38,583 nucleotides of DNA, from NCBI GenBank assembly GCA_964611645.1, contig CAZTAO010000044.1:1-38583 (forward strand), in the 5' to 3' direction. This document shows positions 8,137 to 17,054 of the stretch, piece by piece. This stretch comes from CAZTAO01 sp964611645. Lineage in GTDB: Bacteria; Armatimonadota; UBA5829. A model generated the notes under the pieces. That model saw only the letters and a list, made by a program, of their open reading frames with translations, had not been told where the DNA came from and made no database searches. The position numbers and the translations under genes are program-made. Numbering within the stretch: position 1 is the first letter of the stretch; each line of letters begins with the position of its first letter.

Positions 8137-9399
8137 ATGGCAAAAGGAATACTACTAATCGCAGACGGCTTGGGTGACAGGCCGATACCGTGTCTGGCGA
8201 ATCGAACACCCCTGGAAGTGGCAACGAAGCCGAACCTGGACCTGCTGGCAGCGCAGGGGGAGTGCGGCCTGATGGATCCGATAGGTCCTGGAGTGAGGGC
8301 AGGCAGCGACACCGCTCACCTGGCGATCCTGGGTTACGACCCGTACACCTACTACACAGGCAGAGGACCCTACGAGGCGGCCGGTATTGGGATGGAAGTA
8401 CTCAAGGGAGACATCGCATTCCGCTGCAACTTCACCACGGTTGACGAGAACATGCTTGTCATCGACCGCCGCGCGAACCGCATCTCCGAAGGCACCGATC
8501 AACTGGCGGCGGCGCTGGATGGAATGGAGATCGACGGGGTCAAGGTGTTCTTCAAGGAATCCGTCGGGCACAGATGTGCGCTGGTTCTGAGAGCGCCGGG
8601 TCTGGGGCCTGATATTACCGACACCGACCCTCACCACGACCTCGGCAACACCAAACCGGGCGACGACCACCTGCGCAAGGTCTGGCAGAGCAAGGCTACC
8701 GCCCCCAACGACGCAGCCAGTGCAAAGACAGCCGACATCGTCAACAAGTTCGTGCTGAAGTCGTACGAGATACTCAAGGACCACCCGGTCAACCTCGCCA
8801 GGATTGCAGCGGGTGACGTTCCCGCAAACGTGGCGCTGCCAAGAGGCGGCGGCATCGGGCCGGATATGAAGAGCTTCCAGGAAGAACATGGCCTCAAGGC
8901 TGCGTGCGTTGCGGAGACGGGGCTGATAGTCGGCGTTGCGAAGTATGTGGGTATGAAGATCGTCAACGTCCCGACCGCCACCGGTGGGGCTGACAGCAAC
9001 GTGCTGGACATGGGCAAAGCCATCGTCAAGGAACTTGCGAACTGCGACTTCGTTCTGTGCAATGTGAAGGGCGCGGATGTTGGCGGGCACGATGACAATG
9101 TGGATGTGAAGATATCCATGATCGCCAAGCTGGACGAGATGGTGAGTTACCTGATGGGCAATTCTCCGGAAGGCACCTACATCGTTTTGACGGCTGACCA
9201 TTCCACTCCCTGCCAGCTCATGGACCACTCCGGCGACCCGGTGCCGATTGTATTCTGGGGCAAGGATGTCCGCACCGACCGATGCCAGCATTTTGACGAG
9301 CGCTCGGTAACAGCAGGCGGCGTTGGGCGGATCAAGGGAATCGACGTGGTTCGGATGATGACCCAGTTGATGAATGTTCAGGAGAAATTCGGAGCGTAG
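8137..9399 (+). CDS. apgM: 2,3-bisphosphoglycerate-independent phosphoglycerate mutase, archaeal type (ApgM)
   Basis: The enzyme interconverts 3- and 2-phosphoglycerate in glycolysis and gluconeogenesis. The 420-residue length and sequence fit the ApgM branch of the alkaline phosphatase superfamily rather than the longer bacterial GpmI. Metal and catalytic motifs are visible: Asp10 in IADGLGDRP, Ser57-Asp58 in AGSDTAHLAILGYDP, the YEAAGIG segment, KGADVGGHDDN and the C-terminal TADHSTPC. ATG 8137 has GGAGGA at 8125-8130. Bases 8072-8136 hold the end of the repeat and the leader; I see no good promoter there. rhaB begins 2 bases after the stop, so the two are cotranscribed. Confidence 0.95.
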   Translation: MAKGILLIADGLGDRPIPCLANRTPLEVATKPNLDLLAAQGECGLMDPIGPGVRAGSDTAHLAILGYDPYTYYTGRGPYEAAGIGMEVLKGDIAFRCNFTTVDENMLVIDRRANRISEGTDQLAAALDGMEIDGVKVFFKESVGHRCALVLRAPGLGPDITDTDPHHDLGNTKPGDDHLRKVWQSKATAPNDAASAKTADIVNKFVLKSYEILKDHPVNLARIAAGDVPANVALPRGGGIGPDMKSFQEEHGLKAACVAETGLIVGVAKYVGMKIVNVPTATGGADSNVLDMGKAIVKELANCDFVLCNVKGADVGGHDDNVDVKISMIAKLDEMVSYLMGNSPEGTYIVLTADHSTPCQLMDHSGDPVPIVFWGKDVRTDRCQHFDERSVTAGGVGRIKGIDVVRMMTQLMNVQEKFGA

Positions 9400-9401
9400 A
9401 C

Positions 9402-10880
9402 ATGAGCAAGAATCAATATCTGGCCCTGGATTTCGGGGCCGAAAGCGGCAGAGCGCTGCTGGGCGAGTTGGACGGAGGCGGGCTCCAACTGCACGAGATT
9501 CACAGATGGCCCAACGAACCGGTAAAGGTAATGGGGCATGTGCATTGGGACATACTGCGCCTGTTCCACGAGATAAAGAGGGGCCTGCACAAGGCCCTTG
9601 GTCAAACCGGCGGCAAGCTCGACGGCATAGGCGTGGACACCTGGGGCGTAGACTTTGGCCTGCTTTGCGAGGACGGCGAACTGCTCGGCAACCCGTTCCA
9701 GTATCGTGACAGCCGCACCAACGGCGTTCCGGAGAAGCTCTTTGCCAAGGTCCCGTGGGAAGAGGTGTTCCGGCAGACCGGCATCCAGTTCATGCAGATC
9801 AACACAGTCTACCAGCTATACTCGATGGCTCTGGCGGATTCCCCCGCGCTCAAGCAGGCGTCGCAACTGCTGATGGTCCCGGATATCTTCAACTACTGGC
9901 TGACCGGGCGCAAGGTATCGGAGTTCTCCATTGCCTCGACCACCCAGTTCTACAACCCGACAACCCGAACGTGGGCCTATGACCTGCTCAGGCAGCTTGG
10001 CCTGCCGACGGGGATCCTGCCGGAGATAGTCGATCCCGGCACGATTATCGGGAATCTGGAATCCGACCTGGCCGCCGAAATGGGCGCGACCGAGGCTATC
10101 AAAGTCATCGCGCCGGCCACCCACGACACGGGCAGTGCAGTTGCGGCAGTTCCGGCTCAGGGCAGCGACTACATCTACATCAGCAGTGGAACGTGGTCGC
10201 TGATGGGGCTGGAGCTTAGCAGCCCCGCCGTGACGGACGAGGCCCGCAACGCCAACTTCACAAACGAGGGCGGAGTCTGCGGGACCATCCGGTTCCTGAA
10301 GAATATCATGGGGCTGTGGATCGTGCAGGAGTGCCGCAGGGCGTGGCAGAAAGAAGGCAAGGAATACAGCTACGCGGAACTGACCTCGATGGCGGCGGCG
10401 TCACCCGGCTTCGTGAGCCTGGTCAACCCCAACGCCGCTGTCTTCCTCCCCGCAGGTGAAATGCCTGCCCGGATTCGGAAGTACTGCTCGGAGACGGGCC
10501 AGACGGTTCCCGAAAGCCCTGGGGCGATTGTCCGATGCGCCCTGGACAGCCTCGCGCTGATCTACAGAGAAACCGCCGAGGCCCTGGACACATTCAAGGG
10601 CATGACAGTACCTACCATACACATAGTAGGCGGCGGGACCCAGAACAAGCTCCTCTGCCAGCTTACAGCCAACGCCACCCGCCGAACAGTCATCGCCGGG
10701 CCGGTTGAAGCAACTGCAATGGGCAATGTGCTAGTGCAGGCGATGGGGACAGGCGCAATCGGGTCGCTACAGGAGGCGCGGGAGGTGGTGCGCCAGTCCT
10801 GCGAGCCGGAGACCTACCACCCGGTCGAGGACAAGGCCATAGACAAGGCTTACGCCTTGTTCAGGCAGTTGCCGGGGTAG
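9402..10880 (+). CDS. rhaB: Rhamnulokinase (FGGY family sugar kinase)
   Basis: RhaB phosphorylates L-rhamnulose at the 1-hydroxyl. The 492-residue protein starts with the FGGY phosphate loop LDFGAESGRALLGEL and continues with RhaB-like features: GIGVDTWGVDFGLL near 66-80, RDSRT near 103-107, ISSGTWSLMG near 260-269 and the ATP-site motif IHIVGGGTQNKLL near 406-418. Rhamnulokinase is the best subgroup fit within FGGY, but no other rhamnose gene (rhaA, rhaD) is in the window, so the substrate rests on family resemblance. It sits 2 bases after apgM. It is convergent with serA across a 254-base spacer. Confidence 0.9.
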   Translation: MSKNQYLALDFGAESGRALLGELDGGGLQLHEIHRWPNEPVKVMGHVHWDILRLFHEIKRGLHKALGQTGGKLDGIGVDTWGVDFGLLCEDGELLGNPFQYRDSRTNGVPEKLFAKVPWEEVFRQTGIQFMQINTVYQLYSMALADSPALKQASQLLMVPDIFNYWLTGRKVSEFSIASTTQFYNPTTRTWAYDLLRQLGLPTGILPEIVDPGTIIGNLESDLAAEMGATEAIKVIAPATHDTGSAVAAVPAQGSDYIYISSGTWSLMGLELSSPAVTDEARNANFTNEGGVCGTIRFLKNIMGLWIVQECRRAWQKEGKEYSYAELTSMAAASPGFVSLVNPNAAVFLPAGEMPARIRKYCSETGQTVPESPGAIVRCALDSLALIYRETAEALDTFKGMTVPTIHIVGGGTQNKLLCQLTANATRRTVIAGPVEATAMGNVLVQAMGTGAIGSLQEAREVVRQSCEPETYHPVEDKAIDKAYALFRQLPG

Positions 10881-10895
10881 TTGGACGGCTGCGGG

Positions 10896-11034
10896 GTGTT
10901 TCGGGACTTGAGCGGAGCGGAAGTCCCGAAACAAAGCCTGTCGACTGCGGGGTTCTGTTTCGGGATTTCCGGACGGGTTGAGGAGATCGTTGCTCTATAG
11001 AGGCTACAGTGATCCGTCCTCAAATCCCGAAACA
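10896..11034. repeat. Two related inverted repeats sharing a GTTTCGGGA core
   Basis: The core GTTTCGGGAYTT occurs four times, twice in each orientation. Unit 1 is a perfect 13-base stem, 10897-10909 with 10921-10933, and an 11-base loop. Unit 2 pairs 10956-10968 with 11022-11034 (13 bases perfect), and the stem continues imperfectly inward through GGACGG/CCGTCC. Both units are preceded by CTGCGGGGT (10889-10897 region and 10945-10953 region), so this looks like a duplicated module. There is no coding sequence here, and no T-run follows either stem. Confidence 0.8.
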
Positions 11035-11075
11035 CCAAACTCCCGGCCTGATTCTGGTTGGCGAGAACGTACAAT

Positions 11076-11110
11076 AACAGCGCCTCCCCTGAACCAGGAG
11101 AGGCGCTGTT
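11076..11110 (-). terminator. Stem-loop terminator downstream of serA
   Basis: AACAGCGCCTC (11076-11086) pairs perfectly with GAGGCGCTGTT (11100-11110), and the stem can continue across one mismatch. It begins 24 bases after the serA stop. On the minus strand it is followed by a weak T-rich stretch (ATTGTACGTT), so it is probably a terminator for serA and may also stop readthrough from rhaB. Confidence 0.65.
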
Positions 11111-11134
11111 GCATTCAGTTAGCAGATTTCGGTC

Positions 11135-12718
11135 CTAAAGAAACACCTGCTTCAAACCCTCGACTCCAGGGACCTTGAGGATCTTGTCCAGGACCTTCTG
11201 GGAAGCCTCTGTGTCGACGTTGAGCACCATTATCGCCTTGGCATTGGGAACCTGCCGGCCTACGTGCATACCCGCGATGTTGATTCCCTCGTCTCCAAGG
11301 ATCGTGCCGACTTTGCCGATTGTGCCGGGGCGGTCGACATGCGGCGACACCAAGATAATCCCCTTGGGCACGAACTCCATCGGCTGCCCGTCCATCGAGA
11401 CTATCCTCGGCTCTTTGGTGCCGAAAGTTGTTCCGCTGATTGTCTTCTGCCCGGCGTCCGTGGACACGCTCAGGGTGATCATGGAGGCGTAATCACCGCC
11501 ATCCGCAGCCTTGGTCTCGGCGACCTCGATTCCTCTGGACTTCGCCATCACGAATGCGTTGACGTAGTTTACGGAGTCCGCGCCTATACTGGGCCGGAGG
11601 AAACCGGTGATGACCGCGCGAGTGATTGGCCCGGTCTCGATGCCCGCAACCTCGCCAGCGAACTTGATCTCCATACCCGTCACCCTGCCCTCAGCCAACT
11701 GTGCCGCCAGGGAACCAATGCTCTCGGCGAGCGGAAGGTAAGGCTGAACGGCCGCAAGCACTTCGGCGGGAAGAGCAGGCATATTAACCGCGCTTCGGCA
11801 AGGCCTGCCCTCGAAGTAGTCCACGATCTGCTCCGCTACGTCTATCGCAACATTGGTCTGCGCTTCCTCGGTGGACGCGCCCAGGTGCGGAGTGGTCACG
11901 ACGTTGGGGAGGTCGAAGATCTCGGAGGCGAAGTCCGGCGGCTCTTTGATGTAGACGTCAATGGCGGCCCCGGCAACCTTGCCGCTTTTCAGGGCAGCGA
12001 TCAGTGCCGCGTCGTCGATGATTCCGCCACGGGCGCAGTTGACGATCCTAACTCCGTCCTTCATCATAGCAAACTGCTTGTCGCTGATCATGCCAAGGGT
12101 GTCTTTGTTCTTGGGCAGGTGGAGCGAGATGAAGTCGGCTCGCTTGAGGCAGTCGTCGAACGAGACCATCTCTACTCCCAGGGCGTCGGCAGCGGCCTGG
12201 TTGATGAATGGGTCGTAAGCCAACACTTTCATCCCGAACGCCTGGCACCGCTTCACCACTTCCTGGCCAATCTTGCCCAACCCCAGCACGCCCAGGGTTT
12301 TAGTATAGACTTCGTTCCCAGTGAATTTGCTTCTCGCCCACTCCTTGGCCTTCATAGACAAATACGCCTGCGGGATGTTTCTCGTGAGAGAAAGCAGCAG
12401 GCCGACGGTGAGTTCCGCAGCAGCCAGCGTGTTCCCGCCAGGGCTGTTCACAACTATAACGCCCTTCTCGGTGGCAATGGGAACGTCCACATTGTCCACC
12501 CCCACCCCGGCTCTGCCGATAATGCGCAGCTTCTTTGCGGCTTCGAGCACGGTCGCAGTCACCTGGGTGCCACTGCGGATGACCAGAGCGTCATACTCTC
12601 CGATGATTTTACACAGTTCATCCTCCGGCAGACCGGTTTTGATGTCGACATCGGCCACTTTCTTGAGGATGTCTATCCCTTCCTGAGCTAGTTTGTCGCT
12701 GATAAGTATCTTTGGCAT
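11135..12718 (-). CDS. serA: D-3-phosphoglycerate dehydrogenase, long form with ACT domain
   Basis: SerA oxidises 3-phosphoglycerate to phosphohydroxypyruvate, the first step of serine synthesis. The 527-residue protein is the long type: catalytic and NAD domains (1-310), an intervening ASB-type domain (about 315-445) and a C-terminal ACT domain (about 453-527) that usually binds serine for feedback control. The Rossmann motif is GLGKIG (146-151). Catalytic residues are Arg230 in NCARGG, Glu259 in KEPP and His278 in TPHLGAS. ATG 12718 is chosen because GGAGG sits 7 bases upstream; in-frame codons further upstream encode nothing family-like. It supplies serine for the GlyA encoded elsewhere in the window. 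Confidence 0.97.
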   Translation of the reverse strand: MPKILISDKLAQEGIDILKKVADVDIKTGLPEDELCKIIGEYDALVIRSGTQVTATVLEAAKKLRIIGRAGVGVDNVDVPIATEKGVIVVNSPGGNTLAAAELTVGLLLSLTRNIPQAYLSMKAKEWARSKFTGNEVYTKTLGVLGLGKIGQEVVKRCQAFGMKVLAYDPFINQAAADALGVEMVSFDDCLKRADFISLHLPKNKDTLGMISDKQFAMMKDGVRIVNCARGGIIDDAALIAALKSGKVAGAAIDVYIKEPPDFASEIFDLPNVVTTPHLGASTEEAQTNVAIDVAEQIVDYFEGRPCRSAVNMPALPAEVLAAVQPYLPLAESIGSLAAQLAEGRVTGMEIKFAGEVAGIETGPITRAVITGFLRPSIGADSVNYVNAFVMAKSRGIEVAETKAADGGDYASMITLSVSTDAGQKTISGTTFGTKEPRIVSMDGQPMEFVPKGIILVSPHVDRPGTIGKVGTILGDEGINIAGMHVGRQVPNAKAIMVLNVDTEASQKVLDKILKVPGVEGLKQVFL

Positions 12719-12773
12719 CAGTTGACCTCCTGAGGAATTGGAACTTCTCGGTGTGGAGCTTAGTCTGGTGTCA

Positions 12774-12790
12774 ACGGCTCCCATAGCCGT
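12774..12790 (-). other. Small stem-loop in the serA leader
   Basis: ACGGCT (12774-12779) pairs with AGCCGT (12785-12790) around a 5-base loop. It lies right after the possible serA promoter, so it would be at the very 5' end of the transcript. It could be an mRNA-stabilising hairpin; no riboswitch or T-box features are visible. Confidence 0.35.
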
Positions 12791-12820
12791 ATTAGACATG
12801 TGTAGTCGGATAACCTTCAA
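12791..12820 (-). promoter_or_regulatory. Possible serA promoter
   Basis: On the minus strand TTGAAG (12820-12815) and TCTAAT (12796-12791) are spaced by 18 bases, with 4/6 and 5/6 matches to sigma-70 consensus. The position, about 70 bases before the serA ATG in a 120-base spacer, suits a promoter, but the match is moderate. Confidence 0.4.
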
Positions 12821-12838
12821 GAAGCGTGGCAGATGCAA

Positions 12839-13930
12839 CTATCGTTTTGCCGACAAGGCTTCCACGAGCGCGTCGCGTTGGGGCGATTGGTTAAAACTGA
12901 ACAGAACAAAGCCACCGTGGCCCCCCTGCGAGACCACATTCATCTGGGCAATGGTCTGCTGGGGTGTGTTGAGATAGGCTGCCACCCCCACATATACAGG
13001 CTTTCCCGAGGCGTGGTCTGTGAAGGCTTTCACCCATTCCCGGAACCAGACGGAATAGCGTTTGTCGCCCTCTTTCAGATAACACATCGGGGCCACGGCA
13101 TCTATCAGTCCGCTCGAACACCAGCCCGACCAGTCCTGGAATGCGCGGGTGTAAGCGGAAGACTTGGAGAATCTGGTCTGATTTTGCCCCCAGCAAACAG
13201 CCGCCACTGTCAGAGGCACTCGAACCACACCTTTGATGGCTTTCACCAGCAAAGTCACCCTATCCCGCCGCCACTTGGAGAAGCGCGCGTCAGTAGGTTT
13301 TGGGCGGCCTGCCTGGCCGGTGTCCTGAGCGTAGTGTTTCAGGGCGAGTTCAGAGTAGCCCCAATCGGTTCCGGGGTAGCGGATAAAGTCCAGGTGGATG
13401 CCGTCAACCGAGTAGCGTTTGGAGATGTCGGCTACCAGCTTGACCAGGTAGGCTCTCGCTTCAGGCACACCGGGATCGAGGAACATCCCGTCAGGCGAAA
13501 CCGCCTCGCCGCTGAAGTCGCGACTCAGCCACTCCGGCTTGGACAGCACCAGATGCTTCGGGTCGCTCGGCAGCTTCTCGACTTTCCACACCCTCAGAAC
13601 ATTGACCCACGCATGCAGCTTCATACGCCTGCGGTGGGCTTCCTTGATGCCATAAGCCAACGGGTCGAAACCCTGAGGCACGCCGTCACCCAAAGGCTCG
13701 ATGGAACTGGAGTAGTAGGCATCCCCGGTCTTGCGCACCTGCCAGAAAAGTGTGTTGATACCGGCCTTCTGGGCTGCGTCCAGTGTCGCGTCTATCTCCT
13801 GCGGCGTGCGAAGTCCCGCGGTCCACGCAGTGACCCACACTCCGCGAACCGATCCGGACGATTCCACCGCCGTCGAAAACACCGCAAATATGGCTATGCA
13901 CAAAGCTGCAACTCTGATAATGGAAATCAA
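12839..13930 (-). CDS. Secreted glycosyl hydrolase-like 10 (GHL10/YngK) family protein
   Basis: This 363-residue protein belongs to the GHL10 (YngK, former DUF187) family of TIM-barrel glycosidase-like proteins. Visible signatures are VRGVWVTAWTAG near 28-39, GINTLFWQVR near 58-67, the LHAWVNVLRVW segment near 104-114 and DGIHLDFIRYPG near 174-185, whose acidic residues are the likely active site. Residues 1-24 form a signal peptide. The start is TTG 13930 with a G-rich ribosome site just before it; there is no ATG in frame that keeps the signal peptide. It follows the kinase gene by 29 bases and ends the long minus-strand operon, so it may be a cell-envelope target or passenger of that system. 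The substrate is unknown. Confidence 0.87.
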   Translation of the reverse strand: MISIIRVAALCIAIFAVFSTAVESSGSVRGVWVTAWTAGLRTPQEIDATLDAAQKAGINTLFWQVRKTGDAYYSSSIEPLGDGVPQGFDPLAYGIKEAHRRRMKLHAWVNVLRVWKVEKLPSDPKHLVLSKPEWLSRDFSGEAVSPDGMFLDPGVPEARAYLVKLVADISKRYSVDGIHLDFIRYPGTDWGYSELALKHYAQDTGQAGRPKPTDARFSKWRRDRVTLLVKAIKGVVRVPLTVAAVCWGQNQTRFSKSSAYTRAFQDWSGWCSSGLIDAVAPMCYLKEGDKRYSVWFREWVKAFTDHASGKPVYVGVAAYLNTPQQTIAQMNVVSQGGHGGFVLFSFNQSPQRDALVEALSAKR

Positions 13931-13959
13931 CTAACCCCCGCCTCCAACAAGTACTGCCA

Positions 13960-15711
13960 TCAGTCAGACGGCTGAAACGGAATACCGTTCCCCGATAGTG
14001 GCGCGGCGGGCAGATTTGGTTGCGCAGGGGTCGGCGTGGGCTGCGGGGCGAGATTTGGCGACGGTATGGAAGACCCACCCACCTGCGACCCAAGCCTGAT
14101 AGCCGGGGTTGGAACCTGCAATGAGTTCCCGCTCGCCGGCGGAGCTGGCTCAGGCGTGGGCGCGGGCGTGGGCGCTGCCGGCATTGCCTGTTCGAGCGTC
14201 ATCATTCGGTTGCGGGCCTCTATCGCATACGGATCATTACCACCGAAACGCTCAGCCATCTCATAGTTGGCAATGGCTACATCCGGTTTCTGCGCGGACT
14301 CATAGTAGATCCCGAGGTAGAAATACCCCTCAGGATCGGACTTGTGCATGTCTACCAGTCTGCCGGCCAGGCTGTATACTTCCTGCCATAGGTTGCGCTC
14401 CGAGGCCGACTTTGCCTTCAGCACTACCTGCGCGAATATCTGATCGTCCGCAAGCTTAGCATATTTGGACTCTGGCGAAGCCTGAATGGCAAGCTGCCAC
14501 TGGCTCTCCGCCCCCGCAGTGTCCCCGTTCTCCTGCAGCTTAACGCCCTGCTCATAGTGCCGCATCGCGGCGCCTTCTGTTCGGGCAATACTGATGCTGT
14601 GCTGGGCCTTGTTGAACGCCCAGACCACAAAGATGATAAGGCCTATCAGGACAACCGCCGCCACGGCGTACATGTGCCACCTGGGACGCTGGACTATCAT
14701 TGGGCCGACCGACACTTCATCGACCGCCGCAGCAGCGTTCTGGCCGCCACTGATGGCGAACGGGTCGGAGACCATCGCCCCGCTTGCGGCGGCATACTGG
14801 CCTGTTGCGCGCTGGCTGCCTGTTACAGTCGGCTGCTGCGAAGCGAACGGACTGCTCATGGGAGCCATTACCGTGGACTTCAGCGCGCCCGGAGCCACTC
14901 GCTTCTCCTGGAGGTCCCGCGCCATTTCATCAACGGACGCGTATCTGTTCTCCGGGTCCTTGGCAAGAGCCTTGTCCAGAACGTTGCGCAGGTATTCGGG
15001 GACTCCGTTTGGAGTGCTTGGCTGGGTGTTGAGGATGTTGTAGGTGATGGTGATAATGCTGTCGCCGACAAACGGCTTCCGTGCTGTCAGCATTTCGTAG
15101 AGAACCACGCCGAGCGAGAAGATGTCGGAGCGTTGATCGATTGGCCTGCCCATCACCTGCTCGGGGGACATATAACTCGGAGTACCGAAAACCTGGCCGT
15201 CCTGGGTAATGTTGGACTCGCCGGTCAGCCTGGCAATGCCGAAGTCGGTGAGCTTCACCTGGTTCCCGGGCAACACCTGGACATTCTCGGGTTTGAGATC
15301 GCGGTGGACAACGCCGTTCTGATGGGCGTATGAAAGGGCTGAGCATAGCTGCAGGGTATAGTCGATAGCATCCTGCATCGGGATGTGCCCACGCGCCCTC
15401 AGCACTTCGCGGAGGTTCTGACCGTCCAGGAACTCCATAGCTATGAAGTAGCGGTCGCCCTCTTTGCCGACCTCGAATATGCTGACCACGTTGGGGTGAG
15501 AAAGCCGTCCCGCAGCCTTGCCTTCCCGCCAGAACCTCTCCAGTCGCTCACGCCTGTGGCGACCCGCGAGGTCGGTAGGGATCACAAGCTCCTTGACCGC
15601 CACCCTCCTGCCGATAGTCGGGTCTATGGCCTCGTAGACGATGTCATTCGACTTCGCCACTTCACGCACAAGCTGATACTTGCCCAGCGTTCCGAGGTTC
15701 TGAGTGCTCAT
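13960..15711 (-). CDS. Transmembrane Ser/Thr protein kinase with TPR-like extracytoplasmic domain
   Basis: The 583-residue protein has a Hanks-type kinase domain (about 10-270), a linker, one membrane segment (346-366), TPR-like helices (about 380-505) and a Pro/Thr-rich tail (510-575). Catalytic residues are present: Lys40 in VAVKE, His136-Arg137-Asp138, Asn143 and Asp156-Phe157-Gly158, with Thr169 and Thr177 in the activation loop. The nucleotide loop is odd: the segment REVAKSNDIVYEA has no glycines where GxGxxG is normal. The linker holds KSTVM (Thr280) and PTVTG (Thr295). ATG 15711 is 7 bases after the PP2C stop; a GTG at 15739-15741 is a less likely start. The tail probably senses an envelope signal, and the FHA proteins upstream are likely substrates. 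Confidence 0.95.
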   Translation of the reverse strand: MSTQNLGTLGKYQLVREVAKSNDIVYEAIDPTIGRRVAVKELVIPTDLAGRHRRERLERFWREGKAAGRLSHPNVVSIFEVGKEGDRYFIAMEFLDGQNLREVLRARGHIPMQDAIDYTLQLCSALSYAHQNGVVHRDLKPENVQVLPGNQVKLTDFGIARLTGESNITQDGQVFGTPSYMSPEQVMGRPIDQRSDIFSLGVVLYEMLTARKPFVGDSIITITYNILNTQPSTPNGVPEYLRNVLDKALAKDPENRYASVDEMARDLQEKRVAPGALKSTVMAPMSSPFASQQPTVTGSQRATGQYAAASGAMVSDPFAISGGQNAAAAVDEVSVGPMIVQRPRWHMYAVAAVVLIGLIIFVVWAFNKAQHSISIARTEGAAMRHYEQGVKLQENGDTAGAESQWQLAIQASPESKYAKLADDQIFAQVVLKAKSASERNLWQEVYSLAGRLVDMHKSDPEGYFYLGIYYESAQKPDVAIANYEMAERFGGNDPYAIEARNRMMTLEQAMPAAPTPAPTPEPAPPASGNSLQVPTPAIRLGSQVGGSSIPSPNLAPQPTPTPAQPNLPAAPLSGNGIPFQPSD

Positions 15712-15718
15712 GGCCAGA

Positions 15719-16648
15719 TCATCTCCAATGGAGCATCCCACCTAGACGGGCTTTCTTCGCTTTCTTCCCTTCGATGCTTCGGACGCCCACCACGACCGCG
15801 GTGGCGTTGTCCTGTCCGCCCTTGTCCAGAGCCGCATCGACAAGGTCCCAAGCCGCCCTGGAAGGCGAACCCAGGGCAAGAATCCCACGAATCTCGTCGA
15901 CCGACAGATCGCCCGTAATGCCATCCGAGCACAGCAGGAACCGATCACCGACCTCGAGCTCCAACTCCAACAGGTCGACGTCCACATTCGGGTTGGTGCC
16001 GAGGGAGCGAGTGATCACATTGCGATACGGCGAGAACCGCGCTTCTTCCTCTGTAAGCCCACCCAACCTGACCTGCTCCGCCACCCACGAGTGATCCTCA
16101 CTGAGCAGAGTCAGTTCCCCGCCTCTGAGCATGTAGCACCGGCTGTCCCCAACGTGGGCCACAAAGGCCTCTCTGCCCCTGATAAGCAGGGCCGTAAGGG
16201 TCGTCCCCATCCCTGAGCGGTCGGGGACGATCCTGGCGGCGTCGAAGATCAGAGCATTGGCTTTCTGCAGGCCCGCTCGCAGCGATTCCAGAAGCAGGGG
16301 GGTGGTGTCGCGATAGTAGTGGTCTATCAGGGTCTTGAGCGCCAATTCACTGGCTATCTGCCCGGCGGAATGACCACCCATCCCATCCGCCACCGCAAAC
16401 AGACATCCCTTGCGGGCCAGAGTCTCCTCATCGTCCGTAACAAAGAACTCGAACTTGTCTTCGTTGTTCTCTCGAATCCGCCCCAGATCGGTCCGCGCGC
16501 CGAATGACAGCGTAACCGCGACTTTCCTCGCAGCCTGGGAACGGGCTTCCCAATCCAGTATAACGCCCTTGCTGTTGATTTCAGCGGTTACGTCCGCAGT
16601 GATCTCCTGACCGTTTGAGCCCGCCGCGCCGCCAGCGTCACTGCTCAT
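15719..16648 (-). CDS. PP2C-type Ser/Thr protein phosphatase
   Basis: A full-length soluble PPM/PP2C phosphatase of 309 residues. Metal-binding motifs are Asp64 in RENNEDKF, Asp88 in VADGMGG, Asp168 in HVGDSR, Asp242 in LCSDG and Asp280 in QDNATAV. The first 45 residues are an extra N-terminal region. It most likely reverses phosphorylation by the kinase encoded next. ATG 16648 overlaps the end of the small FHA gene by 11 bases and has GAGG about 9 bases upstream. There is no membrane segment, so it acts in the cytoplasm. Confidence 0.95.
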   Translation of the reverse strand: MSSDAGGAAGSNGQEITADVTAEINSKGVILDWEARSQAARKVAVTLSFGARTDLGRIRENNEDKFEFFVTDDEETLARKGCLFAVADGMGGHSAGQIASELALKTLIDHYYRDTTPLLLESLRAGLQKANALIFDAARIVPDRSGMGTTLTALLIRGREAFVAHVGDSRCYMLRGGELTLLSEDHSWVAEQVRLGGLTEEEARFSPYRNVITRSLGTNPNVDVDLLELELEVGDRFLLCSDGITGDLSVDEIRGILALGSPSRAAWDLVDAALDKGGQDNATAVVVGVRSIEGKKAKKARLGGMLHWR

Positions 16649-17054
16649 CAGCCGCAACCTCAAGCGTCATCACAGTGTGCCCGATTGTGACTTCATCGCC
16701 GATGGCTATCTCGTGCTGACCAGCCGGCGGCACTTTCACCCCGTTCACGTATGTGCCGTTGGTGCTGCCGATGTCCTTGACGTATATCCTGTTGTCAAAG
16801 ACACTGATCTCGGCGTGCAGACCGGACACAAACTCATCTCTGATGACTATCATGTTAGCTGCGCTGAGGCGACCAATGGTATTGATCCCGGTCTCAATCG
16901 CGAAGCACATTGTCCCGTCGACAGAAACCAGCCGCAGTTTGTCGACGTCTCCATCGAACACGCGCTTGAGCCTGTCGACCTCCATCCGAGCAGTTACTTC
17001 CAGTTCATCAGCGGAGATCTTGCCCATCTCCTCGCCGGCGTCATTCTCAGTCAT
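16638..17054 (-). CDS. Small single-FHA protein
   Basis: A 138-residue protein with an N-terminal charged helix-like region (1-38) and one C-terminal FHA domain (about 40-133). The phosphothreonine-binding residues are in place: Gly61-Arg62, Ser77-Gly-Leu-His80 and GSTNGTYVNG (96-105). FHA domains bind pThr peptides, and this one is a likely reader or substrate of the neighbouring kinase. ATG 17054 has GAGGTGA about 6 bases upstream and overlaps the preceding gene by 8 bases. It opens with RLVSVDG before the Gly-Arg motif, like both FHA domains of the gene before it, so these are close paralogs. Confidence 0.92.
   Translation of the reverse strand: MTENDAGEEMGKISADELEVTARMEVDRLKRVFDGDVDKLRLVSVDGTMCFAIETGINTIGRLSAANMIVIRDEFVSGLHAEISVFDNRIYVKDIGSTNGTYVNGVKVPPAGQHEIAIGDEVTIGHTVMTLEVAADEQ

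Noticed and set aside
10896..11034. The inverted repeats as a CRISPR array or insertion sequence.
   Set aside because: There are no regular spacers and no transposase frame; only a small repeat module can be supported.
11264..12691. A long reading frame on the plus strand opposite serA.
   Set aside because: serA is certain from its motifs across the whole span; the opposite frame has no recognisable domain and is a codon-bias shadow.
12833..13975. A plus-strand frame opposite the GHL10 gene.
   Set aside because: The minus-strand frame has a signal peptide and GHL10 motifs; the opposite one has neither.
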